A stretch of 64,000 bases of DNA from Branchipolynoe longqiensis (Eukaryota > Annelida > Polychaeta > Phyllodocida > Polynoidae). A program made the translations under genes and the position numbers. The stretch lies in NCBI GenBank assembly GCA_030323885.1, contig CM059192.1, positions 65,860,977-65,924,976 on the forward strand, read 5' to 3'. The notes below the pieces were generated by a model. It had not been told where the DNA came from. It ran no database searches and saw nothing but the letters and a program-made list of their open reading frames with translations. Within the stretch, counting starts at the first letter, position 1, and each line of letters begins with the position of its first letter. Of this stretch, positions 1 through 9,289 are shown in pieces.

Positions 1-318
1 ACCACTGTCCTTCCCCACTTTTAAAACTATGCCATCCCCACTTTTACCACTGTCCTTCCCCACTTTTACCACTGTCCTTCCCTACTTTTACCACTGTCCT
101 TCCCCACTTTTAAAACTATGCCATCCCCACTTTTACCACTGTCCTTCCCCACTTTTACCACTGTCCTTCCCCACTTTTACCACTGTCCTTCCCCACTTTT
201 AAAACTATGCCATCCCCACTTTTACCACTGTCCTTCCCCACTTTTACCACTGTCCTTCCCCACTTTTACCACTGTCCTTCCCCACTTTAAAAACGATGCC
301 CTCCCCACTTTTACCACA
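1..318. repeat. 22-bp minisatellite with 89-bp higher-order period
   Basis: The basic unit is about 22 bp and reads 'ttaccactgtccttcccca'. Every fourth unit is a variant containing 'aaaactatgcc', and this variant recurs at about 23, 112, 201 and 290, an exact 89-bp spacing. The array runs off the left edge and lies in the intron downstream of GRIN2 exon E7. The reading frames over it are low-complexity. Confidence 0.93.
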
Positions 319-909
319 GTATCCACACTACCTTTAATACCCCCCCCCCCCCCCTTCCCCCACACACGCATGCGCGTGGCTTCGCGCCTGACGTGACCAC
401 TATATCCACGATCACCCACACACCCACCCACCAACATTACCCCCCCCCCCCCCGCCCCCCCCCCCCCCCCCCCCACACACACACAGTAATAACCGGTTGC
501 GACGTCCCTGCCTGACGACACACACATTTTTGTTTAGATTCTTTGCTTCTGTTTGTTTAATGACTAAAAAGAAAACATCGGCTATTTGGGGGGGGGGGGG
601 TCATACATTGGTTAAACATTACTAACTAAAATATTACATTTCAAACAGATAGAACAGAGGACAGAAATGTATGCCAAAAGAGCATACAGCGATAGTAAAA
701 TCACCAATGGTATATGAGAAATAAACCCAACAATAACAACCATTTCCAAATTAAAAATGATAAATGAATTTAGGGTAAAAAACCAGTTTCCGTCAAAAGT
801 TGCAACTTAATAAAAAGTTGCAGATGGAATTATAACGACTCCATCACATCACATCACACCCCCAAGATGAAATCCAACAACATCATGACGACATACAAAT
901 GTAACTTAC
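319..909. other. Intron stretch with C- and G-homopolymer runs
   Basis: This intronic stretch follows the donor of exon E7. It holds long C runs near 341 and 440-475, a CA-rich patch at 475-485 and a G run at 589-600. Nothing gene-like is visible in the remaining AT-rich part up to the E7 donor at 909. Homopolymer lengths are likely to be unreliable in an assembly. Confidence 0.7.
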
Positions 910-1054
910 CCTGTCAAAGGCCCCAAACTTGCGGTCTTGAACCTCAAACAGATCGTACTCAAAGCCGATCTTCTCACTGAGAATCTTGAGCATGTCGATG
1001 CAGAAGCCGGAGCAGCACTGGTACAGCGACGCGTTGGCGGTCGCGTTGGGAACA
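910..1054 (-). CDS. GRIN2: GRIN2-like NMDA receptor subunit, exon E7 (S1 lobe)
   Basis: This 145-nt exon encodes 48 residues of the S1 half of the glutamate-binding domain. They include the family signature Gln-Cys-Cys-Ser-Gly-Phe-Cys-Ile-Asp, followed by a helix and the 'YDLFEVQDRKFGAF' strand. The acceptor reads gtttgcag and the donor gtaagt. Its first base T completes a codon begun by E6 (CA+T, His), and it ends in phase 0. The adjacent Cys pair matches two of the four S1 loop cysteines of NMDA receptors; the other two are in E6. The Asn-Ala-Thr and Asn-Ala-Ser triplets are possible N-glycosylation sites. The subunit would sit in the synaptic plasma membrane as part of a heterotetrameric cation channel with GluN1. 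Where vertebrate GluN2 reads Lys-His-Gly, this protein reads Lys-Phe-Gly. The next exon (rest of S1 and pore) lies beyond position 1. I am very sure of the NMDA class and fairly sure of the GluN2 subclass. Confidence 0.93.
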
Positions 1055-1154
1055 CTGCAAACAGCGCAGTCGCACACTCAGCGGGCCACTTCCGTTCACA
1101 CAAATGGCGGGGAAATGCTTATAATATTATAGGTCTGGAATGAGTGTTTTGTTT

Positions 1155-1478
1155 TGTTTTTGAGTTTTCAGTCGCGTTGATTGTTATAATCTACCTTACA
1201 TTACCTTAGTTTGAAGTTACTTATTTTAATCTGCTAGCTTTTGATATATTTGAAGTGCAAACGTGGCAAATTAATTTTTCGCAAACATGCCAAGATTATG
1301 ACACCATAGGTTTCTGCAGTAGCAGGTTCTATTAAATTGACTCAGTATCCCCGTTCTATGTGGCAACAAATGCTTAATATGGGAATCAGTATCTGTGTTA
1401 GATATGTAAAATCAAATGTAGATAATTGTTTTGGTTTTAAAATTGTGATGCTTCATCGGACTATGCAGCTTTAATTCA
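1155..1478 (-). mobile_element. MITE family A copy
   Basis: It ends in 'catcggactatgcagcttt', the inverted terminal sequence shared by the copies at 41.7, 45.1, 48.2 and 48.9 kb. It also shares internal phrases such as 'ggttctattaaattgactca'. The left end is diverged. It lies in the intron between E6 and E7. No transposase is encoded. Confidence 0.8.
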
Positions 1479-1944
1479 CTACACTCGACTAACAGAAGAC
1501 ATAGGAGAAAAGCGATTTTTGAAGAATTTATTCAAAAGTATACGTCACCACGGAGGCTGAGCAGTTTCATGGCTAGTGGGTGACAGGGACCCAACTGTTC
1601 ATCAAATGCTGACAGGAGCAGGAACGAGGCAAGACCTCAGAGTTCATTAGCGAGCACCAGGAGAGAGGCGAAGGAAGATGAATCAGCGCTCACCCATTTA
1701 GTTAGAGGGTAGGTGGGCGGGGAAGGCGAAGTGCACTGCAGGGTGTACAGCGAGAAAGTGAAGAGTAGTAGAGCGGGCAGGCCCAAGGAAGACAGAAATA
1801 GACATAGCCTCGTGAGTAAATTTACCCATGTTAGCCTTGGCCAACATGTCCAATTAAACAAATACACAAAATATTTAAAAAAAAATAAAAATTAATACAA
1901 CTTTTTTTTAAAGAGAAGAAAATGGCGACAGCCCGGCGTCTTAC
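1479..1944. other. Intron E6-E7, unremarkable part
   Basis: This holds unique-looking intronic sequence with A/T runs near 1870-1915. I see no repeat family or coding exon here. Confidence 0.5.
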
Positions 1945-2165
1945 TGCAGCGTCTCGTTAAGCGGCGCGATGCGACACCTGGCGGCCTGCGGCGGGCACGA
2001 CCCGGTCTTGGGGTCCGGGTCCGAGTACATGATGTACGGACGCTCCTGCAGCGTGACCACCTTCATGTGGTACTTGGCCGGCCTGCCTTTGGGCGGCGTC
2101 GGGGCGTCCCCCGGCCACGTGATGTCGTCAATGTGGATGCCGCTCATCATCGTCCACTGCCCGAT
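1945..2165 (-). CDS. GRIN2: GRIN2-like NMDA receptor subunit, exon E6 (ATD-S1 linker, start of S1)
   Basis: This 221-nt exon encodes 73 full codons plus two bases. It carries the end of the ATD ('IGQWTMMSGIHIDDITWPG'), a Pro-rich linker, and the first S1 strand 'HMKVVTLQERPYIMYSDPD', which corresponds to the 'TLEERPFVI' strand of vertebrate GluN2. It contributes two S1-loop cysteines spaced seven residues apart, as in GluN2A C429 and C436. The linker phrase 'WPG..PTPPKG.P.K.H.KV' is typical of arthropod and mollusc NMDAR2 and supports an invertebrate GluN2 assignment. The acceptor is ggatgttggcag and the donor gtaaga. It starts in phase 0 after E5 and leaves CA for E7. An in-frame stop appears just beyond the donor, so splicing here is required. 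The exon is clearly GC-rich relative to its flanks. Confidence 0.94.
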
Positions 2166-2319
2166 CTGCCAACATCCGGTTGGAGGAAATCTTAGCAAAT
2201 TATTATCTGATTATTAAAATTAAAAAAAAAAAAATTGACATTAAATTTAATTTTTGTTAAACAAAGAAAGACAATGTGGTTACGACGCACATGAAGAGGT
2301 GACACAAACAACAAGGAAA

Positions 2320-2405
2320 TATTGTACCTAGAGTGGGATTCGAACCCCCGATGGCTGCCACTCCGGGACAAGTGTCCTGAACATTATACTATCAAAGCTC
2401 CCTGA
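2320..2405 (-). mobile_element. tRNA-like SINE head remnant
   Basis: On the reverse strand it carries a box-B-like 'gggttcgaatccca' and an upstream tRNA-like stretch. A related sequence occurs at 48.69-48.87 kb ('gcaccctgatgca'). No intact cloverleaf was assembled, so it is not called a tRNA gene. Confidence 0.5.
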
Positions 2406-2488
2406 TGCATCCACACCTACCTGTTTAAGCTGGATATCTTGCCTGAAAGGATAATGCAGATTACTACACCTAGCAATTATTTTTGGTT

Positions 2489-2722
2489 CAGTTTACATTC
2501 AGTGATTAAGAAGGGGAAAGTTCAATCGCCGCCAATTGGTCTTCCTCATTCCACTGCTTTTCTTTGCGCTACCCTGGCAATGGCAAATGTCAGGCTACCT
2601 AGCGAAAAGCATGCAGTTTATTTTGTAAAGCCATTGGTTTTACTCAGCCAGGCCTTTAATCCCACCACCTGCCTGCCAGATTGAAGGCGGGTGCTCAACT
2701 CATTCGGCTATTCCCATCTGGT
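2489..2722 (-). mobile_element. SINE family B copy
   Basis: This copy contains the family B tail 'ccaattggtcttcctcattc', the shared body 'gcaatggcaaatgtcaggc', and a degenerate reverse tRNA-like head near 2640-2720. It lies in the intron between E5 and E6. Confidence 0.7.
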
Positions 2723-2750
2723 CAAGTCATGTCTTTTTCTTTGTGTACAT

Positions 2751-2970
2751 TATTTGATTAAGCAGGGGGAATTTCAATCGCTAACAACTGGTCGTCCTCA
2801 TTCCACTGCTCCTTGCCCTATCCTAGTAATGTCGAACTAGTTAGGTGACGACAAGTATACATTTTTAAGTCATCGATTTGACTCGAAAAGTGTTCGCACC
2901 CACGGGTTAAAATTCCACTACCTACAAATACAGGAGACGGGCGCTCAACTCACTTGGTCATCCCATCTGG
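2751..2970 (-). mobile_element. SINE family B copy
   Basis: The layout matches the copy at 2489: a 'gattaagcagggg' tail, 'ggtcgtcctcattccactgc', the body 'ccctatcctagtaatg', then a diverged head with a remnant box B. It lies in the same intron and orientation as its neighbour and could be a local duplicate or an independent insertion. Confidence 0.7.
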
Positions 2971-3060
2971 TAATGCAAGTTTTCCCCTCTCTGCGAAAGA
3001 GCGAATTGATAAACAAACAACAAACAAAGTAATAAAGAAATAAAACGCGAGCTGCCTTAC

Positions 3061-3181
3061 CTCGACCCACTTGTGTTCTGTGTTGAGGTTGACTATTTGG
3101 AACTCGGTGTCCACGACCGTCCCATCCTCATTGAACTTTATCGGTGGCGACTGAGAGTCGATGCTCACATTGCGCAAATAA
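3061..3181 (-). CDS. GRIN2: GRIN2-like NMDA receptor subunit, exon E5 (ATD C-terminal part)
   Basis: This 121-nt exon encodes 40 residues beginning 'YLRNVSIDSQSPPIKFNEDG' and ending 'NTEHKWVE'. It corresponds to the ATD segment of GluN2 reading 'YLxNVxFxGxxxxxxFxEDG' followed by 'KWExVG'. The acceptor is tgtattgcag and the donor gtaagg. The first T completes GA from E4 to give Asp, and the exon ends in phase 0. Asn-Val-Ser is a possible glycosylation site. An inverted repeat lies 65-500 nt upstream of the acceptor in the preceding intron. Confidence 0.92.
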
Positions 3182-3244
3182 CTGCAATACACGAGCAGCT
3201 CAGGAAAGAGTGAGGGCAGTGGGGCTGGGCCTAAGCATACTTAC

Positions 3245-3680
3245 ACATTAGCTTGGTTCCCGTCCTCGGTCGCATACACCTTAGGCTTGGCACAAAGCAT
3301 TACATTATCGGGACCAGTGTAGGTGATCCTCCGCGCGTGCGCTACTCTGCGGCTGAGCAGTAAATGGGGGTAAGCCCATACGCCCAATTTCTGGTTGTAT
3401 TGTGCAATAACTATGCACCTGCATCTCACTTTGAGAGTTTTATTTGAATCATGTATGTTTAGGGGACGTAAATATCGATCCAGAAATAGATGCCGGGATT
3501 GATATATGTTATAAGCTTAACGCATTGATGACACCGCCATAGAGTAGCACATGCCACAAAGAGGAACACCTACACTGGTCCCTCCCTACATGTCTTCCAT
3601 ATATGATCCGATGGTGTAATGCTTTGTGCCAAGCCTGATGCCTTGTCCGTGGCGGGGAACCAAGCTAACATACACATACA
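3245..3680. repeat. Imperfect inverted repeat beside exon E5
   Basis: About 90 bp at 3245-3330 reads '...gcttggcacaaagcatta...gaccagtgtaggtg'. It recurs in inverted orientation at about 3565-3680 as 'cacctacactggtc...taatgctttgtgccaagc', with a spacer near 230 bp. It could be a foldback transposon or a duplicated inverted segment. It lies in the intron just upstream of the E5 acceptor. Confidence 0.75.
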
Positions 3681-4004
3681 TGTAAGGAGGTATCGAGGCT
3701 CTACAACTACGTCACGAAACCACGTGACTTTTGTTTACGCGGCCATTTCGAATTTCACGCTTTAACCGACATAGGCATGGTAATTATGCAAAATCGTTAG
3801 GAAGTTTTTATCAAACTTTTTAAACATACGCATTAAAATAGATGAATTTGTAGTAGTATTTAATATATTCATAAACAAATAAAGAATCATTGTCAGAGTG
3901 GAGTTGATGTGATGCATTAATTAATGGTTTCTGATTGAACTGAGAGTAAATTAATATAAAAGAATTTAAAGAATGTGATGTGTTTTAAGTTATGCTTGCA
4001 TTTA
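3681..4004. other. Unremarkable AT-rich intron
   Basis: I see no exon, repeat family or array in this part of the intron between E4 and E5. Confidence 0.5.
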
Positions 4005-4315
4005 AAAAAAAAACGATTTCCATCGCCAACCTGCCCTCCGACAGCAATTGCAAGAACTAGTATTGAGTGTAACAACTCACTACATAGCATATTATGTGGA
4101 AAAGATCTCATAGATGATTTCCACCACCAATCTGCCCTCTGACGGCAGAGGCGAGAATTAATATTGGGATTAGAAGCTCGCCATACATCATGCTAGGTGG
4201 AAAAGGTCTTTTATTAAGCTTTAGCTGATTTCCATCGTCAGCGTACCCTCTGGCGGCAGTGACAAGCACTAATATTGAGCGTAGCAGCTCGCTATGCAGC
4301 ATGCCCTGGGGAAAA
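4005..4315. repeat. About 105-bp unit, three diverged tandem copies
   Basis: Each copy contains 'gatttccatcgyca', 'tgccctcygacggcag', 'aatattgag' and 'ggaaaaggtctt'-type phrases. The middle of the array (4058-4157) recurs perfectly at 5819-5918. Confidence 0.75.
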
Positions 4316-4316
4316 G

Positions 4317-4561
4317 GTTTGTTTGTTGTTGTTTGCCGTCCTAGCAACATCTAAGGTTATATCAGGACGGGTACCGACTTGTGACAGTGCGCACTCATTT
4401 TGACTTTATAGTGCTGCTCCACTGAGAAATCAGGCCGCCAGCACCATGAACCGATATCCCACACAGTAACATTATCCTGACACTGAGCTAACCAGTTCTT
4501 GCCCTATCCTATTAATTCCGAGTGTCAGGCTAGGAAGTGAAAAGTATCAATCTTTAAGTCA
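4317..4561 (-). mobile_element. SINE family A copy, 5'-truncated
   Basis: The reverse-oriented 3' tail ('cctagcaacatctaagg') and body run to the 'aagtatcaatctttaagtc' point, with no tRNA-like head. A LINE 3' remnant follows immediately at 4562. Confidence 0.88.
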
Positions 4562-4712
4562 GCAGCACTTCAACACTTTTGCAGGCAGCTTTCATGAAAT
4601 CGGACATCACTCTCACAGCAGAGAGCTAAATGGAGAGCGACAGTCAAGTAATGAAAGCAGTCTTTGTCGCTTCGCGACCGACAGCATGATAATGATGACG
4701 ATGATGATATAG
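4562..4712 (+). mobile_element. LINE 3'-end remnant with ATG-type tail
   Basis: It is homologous to 47490-47658. It encodes the scrap 'QQRAKWRA' typical of the extreme C-terminus of a LINE polyprotein and ends in a degenerate (gatgat)n tail. It lacks about 22 bp present in the other copy. Confidence 0.55.
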
Positions 4713-4943
4713 TTGGCTAGTGGAGCCACCTAGCAGACACTTGAAAACTAGCCCGGAATCCTCAAGGTGGCACCCGAGTGCCGTTCCCGTAAAAAAACAC
4801 CACGTGACCACCGCTTGACGCGTGCTCAAAACAGACTTAGCCACCGACCGGACAGGACATCCCGATAAATTTCACCCACCCACCTCATGAAAAGGACAGT
4901 AAGGCCAAAAGGGCTGAGGGTTCGAGTTAGTGGTCTAACTTAC

Positions 4944-5139
4944 TCGTACAACATCTGGCCGTATTTCCAGTGCAGCTGCTTGGACTGTTCACAGCTGAGG
5001 TTGGGAATGAAGGAGACGTTGGCCCTGCTTGGGTCCGTCTGTATGGACCGGTACATGGACTGCTGGCCCTGCGCCCAAATGTAGACGCCATGTTTTATGG
5101 CGTTTTCCATTGCTTTGTGGTCGGTCTTAAACGATATGC
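4944..5139 (-). CDS. GRIN2: GRIN2-like NMDA receptor subunit, exon E4 (ATD lower lobe)
   Basis: This 196-nt exon opens with GC (completing a Gly codon with the G left by E3), then encodes 64 residues from 'ISFKTDHKAMENAIKHGVYI' to 'QLHWKYGQMLY', and leaves GA for E5. It corresponds to the ATD region of GluN2 with the conserved 'LSCE' cysteine, likely the partner of an N-terminal ATD cysteine. Helical 'AMENAIKHGVYIWAQG' aligns with the invertebrate 'ALMNEITTAIKVYAYGVE' segment. The acceptor is catacttacag and the donor gtaagt. Asn-Val-Ser and Asn-Leu-Ser are possible glycosylation sites. No frameshift or stop is present. Confidence 0.93.
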
Positions 5140-5235
5140 CTGTAAGTATGGTAGAAATAGGAGAGGTGGTATGGCTTAAAAGAAACAAGTAGCTCTGTTC
5201 AAAACTCCCAACAAAAAACAAACAACAAGCTCAAC

Positions 5236-6235
5236 CACACTGGGTTAGGGTTTTATGGTATGGGGTAAAGAAGCGGCTCCATACAATTAAAAAAGCACAC
5301 CAAAAATACACACAAAACTCAATCATTGTGGGTTATGTTGTATGGGGTAAAAGAAGCAGCTCAATACAATTAAAAAAGCACACCAAAATACACACAAAAC
5401 TCAATCATTGTGGGTTATACGGTGTGGGGTAAAAGAAGCAGCTCCATACAATTAAAAAAGCACACCAAAATACACACAACACTGAATCGTTGTGGGTTAT
5501 ATGGTATGGGGTAAAGAAGCAGCTCCGTATAATTTAAAAAAACCACCAAAATACACACAAAACTCAATCATTGTGGGTTATACGGTGTGGGGTAAAGAAG
5601 CAGCTCCATACAATTATAAAAGCACACCAAAAATACACACAAAACTCAATCATTGTGGGTTATGTGGTATGGGGTAAAAGAAACAGCTCCATATAATTAA
5701 AAAAAGCACACCAAAAATACACACAAAACTCAATCATTGTGGGTTATACGGTATGGGGTAAAGAAGCAGCTCCGTACAATTAAAAAAGCACACCAAAAAT
5801 ACACACAAAACTTAATCGTAGTATTGAGTGTAACAACTCACTACATAGCATATTATGTGGAAAAGATCTCATAGATGATTTCCACCACCAATCTGCCCTC
5901 TGACGGCAGAGGCGAGAAGCAGTTAAAAGAAAGAAGTAGCTCTGTTTAAAAAAATCCAAAAAAACCCAAAAAACAAGCTCAACTCCATTGGGTCATAAGT
6001 TACAGGCCAAAAGAAGCAGCTCCATATGATTACAAAAACAATAATAAAACACACAAACACTCAATCGTTGAGGGCTATACAGCATGGGTTAAAAGAAGTG
6101 GCTCTGTACAATTATAAAAGGCCACCCAAAACCCGACAAAAGAACTCAACTACTATGTGGTATATGGCATGGGGTAAAAGGAAGAAGTAGCTCTGTACAA
6201 TTATTAAAAATAACATGAGATAAACTCAACCCATA
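5236..6235. repeat. About 82-bp tandem array, decaying to the right
   Basis: The unit contains 'ctcaatcattgtgggttat', 'gtatggggtaaagaagcagc' and 'aaaagcacaccaaaaataca'. About seven close copies lie at 5236-5815, then, after an unrelated 100-bp block (5819-5918), diverged copies continue to about 6235. It lies in the intron between E3 and E4. Confidence 0.9.
5819..5918. repeat. 100-bp perfect copy of 4058-4157
   Basis: Base-by-base reading gives identity over 100 bp to 4058-4157, starting 'tagtattgagtgtaacaact' and ending 'ggcagaggcgagaa'. It interrupts the 82-bp array. Confidence 0.93.
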
Positions 6236-6239
6236 TGGG

Positions 6240-6711
6240 CTATTTTCTAACAACCGTATAATAACGCGACATCGAAAGTTGTCAACATTTTCACGGTCCT
6301 ACAAAGCGGACTACTTTTAGACAACCCCCCGGTCGCCCCTCACTCAGCTCCCCCCAAAGTAGTACGCGTCAACATTTTACTACATGGCACAATGACGTTG
6401 ATGTACGAACGTTTTAAATATCAACATTTTATCGAATGATAAAAGTCTCGACTGACACCCTTGTTCCCTTACCTCTCTCGCCCATCCTATGCTTTGTACA
6501 ACTGTGAACAAATTGAAAACTTGGTATGGCCCCCTAAGCTGAATGATCACCTCCCATTACTGTGTTTACACCTACTACCATATTAAGAACATTGCCAGCC
6601 TAAAGCTATTCCCGTCAACATATAGACTGATATATCTAACATGGCACTGTGGGCAGTGTAACAAAGGCCTGTGTATACCCTATACACATCAGCAATACAC
6701 AGGTAACTCAC
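6240..6711. other. Intron E3-E4, unclassified
   Basis: Phrases such as 'gtcaacatttt' recur in both orientations at 6270-6440, hinting at a decayed inverted-repeat element, but no ends could be fixed. The donor of E3 is at 6711. Confidence 0.4.
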
Positions 6712-6857
6712 CAAGAACGCCAACAGGGAACTTGGGCGCGTCATCGAACAAGGCGTTGGTGTAGTCGCCAACAACCGTCTGCGACACAATCCACACAAAC
6801 TCCTTGCCCGTCAGTTTGAGGTCCGCGGCATGCTGCAGGATCTGGTTCGCCTCTCGC
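6712..6857 (-). CDS. GRIN2: GRIN2-like NMDA receptor subunit, exon E3 (ATD core)
   Basis: This 146-nt exon completes a Lys codon (AA+G), then encodes 'REANQILQHAADLKLTGKEF', 'VWIVSQTVVGDYTN' and 'FPVGVLG'. It matches the GluN2 ATD block 'REEAxxILxxAxxLGLTGxxYVWI' and the following 'FPxGxLG'. The acceptor is catgactcacag and the donor gtgagt. It leaves one base (G) for E4. The 'LTG...VWIV' wording is shared by all GluN2 proteins, and 'TQSV/SQTV' is closer to the invertebrate forms. Confidence 0.94.
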
Positions 6858-7011
6858 CTGTGAGTCATGGGACGCTATCATTTATATATCGTATGTACAA
6901 ATTCTGCTGGTGCGAATGACAACAGGTAGCGTTCGTTCGGGACGAGGATGACCGGTGGTGGCGCCATCGGCCACATGCGTTAGGTTAAGGAGGCAGTACA
7001 TAGAGACATAG

Positions 7012-7085
7012 ATAGTGACAAGTATACACTTTTTAAATCATTGGTTTTACTCGACCAGGGTTCGAACCCGCGAGTTACAAATTCC
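7012..7085 (-). mobile_element. SINE head fragment
   Basis: This reverse copy has the shared body-head junction 'gacaagtatacac', 'ttggttttactcgac' and the box B complement 'gggttcgaacccgcgag'. Confidence 0.65.
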
Positions 7086-7217
7086 AATTAAACAAATTCA
7101 CTTATCGCTCAAGTTCAGCTAAAGCCAGGGTAAAGTATACAAAAACTAAATAAGCTTGTTTAGATAAACATTCCAAGGGGTGGCTTTACGGACGTGTGGC
7201 GAACATTGGCTGTAACC

Positions 7218-7556
7218 GGGCGCGGTGGCCGAATCGGTAGAGCGCGGACCTCGCGTGCGGAAGGTCAAGAGTTCGGTTCCCAGTCGAGTCAAACCAATGA
7301 CTTTAAAATTGATACTTGTCGCTACCTAGCCAGGCACTCGGCATCATTAGGATAGGGCAAGTACTGGTTTGCTCAGCGTCAGGATAATGTGACTGAGTGG
7401 AATATCGGGGAATATTGGGTCATGCTGCCAGCAGCCTGATTTCCCAGTCGGGTGGCAATATAAAATCGCCATGAGTGTGCATGGTCGCAGGTCGGTACCC
7501 GTCCTGATATGACCTTAGATGTTGCCAGGACTTAACACTCCAACAACCAACCAAAC
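7218..7556 (+). mobile_element. SINE family A, full length
   Basis: The tRNA-like head starts 'gggcgcggtggccgaatcgg', with box A 'tcggtagagcg' and box B 'gagttcggttccc'. It is followed by 'gtcaaaccaatgactt', the body, and the tail 'gatatgaccttagatgttgc' ending in an (ccaa)-type tail. It lies in the intron between E2 and E3. Confidence 0.93.
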
Positions 7557-7737
7557 CAGCCTAGCACACGCTGCAACCGCATATGTGGAAAGTGTTCATC
7601 CCAGCCTACCAAGCGCATTCACACCCAGTAGAGGGCGCCACTGGGTGGCAGACCCATCAGTTGCTACTTGTTCCACCAGGGGGCGACACAGTAAAGCCTG
7701 CTCACACATGCTGTAGAACATGGGTTCTCTTTGTTCT

Positions 7738-7962
7738 TGAAGATTGATACTGCCTATTATGGATAAGCCTGAATAGACTTGTTTTCACCATTAGACAGTT
7801 TGTCGATAGAAAGCCCGAGCCTACACTTTTACCGACCCAAAGGATTTTTAACCTCCCACACCACATAGACATGGTATGAGAGCAACCAGCCTTTGATGAT
7901 GCTGTAAGTTATACACATCGGTGGAAATCCAAATTGGCAGAGGTGGGGGCACAGGGTAACTG
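7738..7962 (-). mobile_element. SINE family C copy
   Basis: This is the reverse complement of the family C element at 13416-13727 and shares 'cctattatggataagcctga', 'ccattagacagttt' and 'ggaaatccaaattggcagag'. The tRNA-like head is lost. Confidence 0.85.
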
Positions 7963-8104
7963 ATTGAGAGGTGCAGACCAAGGTCCACTTTAGTCTACAA
8001 CGGGGTGTGTGGTTCAATCGAAATAAGAACTTTAACTTCCCCCCTCCCCCCTCCCTCCCCTCCCACAGTCATCTGGTTTGGAACCTACATATACAACTTT
8101 TAAA

Positions 8105-8400
8105 TATTGATGCATTTATTAAGAATTTGTTCCTACGTATACGCGCATACTAAGTCAATTTAATTGAACCTCTTACTACGGACACCTATCACGTCAGATT
8201 TTTGGCAAGCACACCGACATTGATTTGATATGTTTACAAATCAAATATCTCCAAAGTTAGCCATTTGAAAGCGAATTACTTTAGCCTAATGGGAAGTAGA
8301 TTATACTGATCCACCTATTATATATTCATTTAAGAACATCATGACAATTAAAATCATCGGCTGTATAAATTTAAGTGAGCCTAGGACTATTTTAAACATT
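8105..8400 (+). mobile_element. MITE family A, diverged copy
   Basis: It shares 'tttggcaagca', 'caaatatctccaaagtta' and a degraded terminal 'aaaatcatcggctgtata' with better copies. It lies 45 bp past the E2 donor (8444) in the downstream intron. Confidence 0.7.
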
Positions 8401-8444
8401 GTTCCATCGAAGACAAATCATGACGTCACGAATGCGAAACTTAC

Positions 8445-8558
8445 TTTGAAGCGTGCAATAAAAAGACGCGGCTCTCCATGAGTGATAATTTGATGAGTTG
8501 GTCCTTGACGATGGCGTCTGTGGGATTTGATATTCGATGCACCGATAACACCTCGAAC
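8445..8558 (-). CDS. GRIN2: GRIN2-like NMDA receptor subunit, exon E2 (ATD; short exon)
   Basis: This 114-nt exon is short enough to be missed by length filters and lies in the only frame not covered by long low-complexity frames. Its first G completes Arg (AG+G) from E1. It encodes 'FEVLSVHRISNPTDAIVKDQ', 'LIKLSLMESRVFLLHASK' and leaves AA for E3. It fills exactly the gap between E1 and E3, matching the GluN2 stretch with 'L..L.S.VMLLYSTREEA'. The acceptor is gcccgccttgttgcag and the donor gtaagt. Phases agree on both sides. The 20-bp minisatellite starts about 95 bp upstream of the acceptor. Confidence 0.92.
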
Positions 8559-8652
8559 CTGCAACAAGGCGGGCACAGTGTTGAAGAAAGGTGAACCGAC
8601 AAGAGTGATGAGATAGCAGTTGTCGTGTGATAGAAGTGCTGGTATCAGTGGG

Positions 8653-9267
8653 GCAGTGATATGGAAAGTGGACAGGTGATATGGGAAGTTGATAGGTGAA
8701 ATGGCAAGTGGATAGGTTATATGGAAAGTGGATAGGTGATATGGCAAGTGGATAGCTGATATGGAAAGTGGATAGGTGATATGGCAAGTGGATAGGTGAT
8801 ATGGAAAGTGGATAGGTGATATGGAAAGTGGATAGGTGAAATGACAAGTGGATAGGTGATATGGAAAGTGGATAGGTGATATAGAAAGTGGATAGGTGAT
8901 ATGGCAATGTGGATATGTGATATGGTATGTGGATAGGTGAAATGGCAAGTGGATAGCTGATAGGGAAAGTGGATAGGTGATATGGAAAGTGGATAGGTGA
9001 AATGGCAAGTGGATAGCTGATAGGGGAAGTGGATAGGTGATATGGAAAGTGGATAGGTGATATGGCAAGTGGATAGGTGATATAGAAAGTGGATAGGTGA
9101 AATGGCAAGTGGATAGGTGATATGGAAAGTGGATAGGTGAAATGGCAAGTGGATATGTGATATGGTAAGTGGATAGGTGAAATGGCAAGTGGATAGGTGA
9201 TATGGAAAGTGGATATGTGAAATGGCAAGTGGATAGGTGATATGGAAAGTGGATAGGTGATATGGCA
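8653..9267. repeat. 20-bp minisatellite inside a GRIN2 intron
   Basis: About 30 tandem copies of 'gtggataggtgatatggmaa'. Each of the three reverse frames stays open for hundreds of codons (Thr-Tyr-Pro-Leu-Ser-Ile-type repeats) purely through periodicity. It lies entirely between E1 and E2. Confidence 0.95.
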
Positions 9268-9289
9268 AGAGTCTTAGCAGTCGAATACG

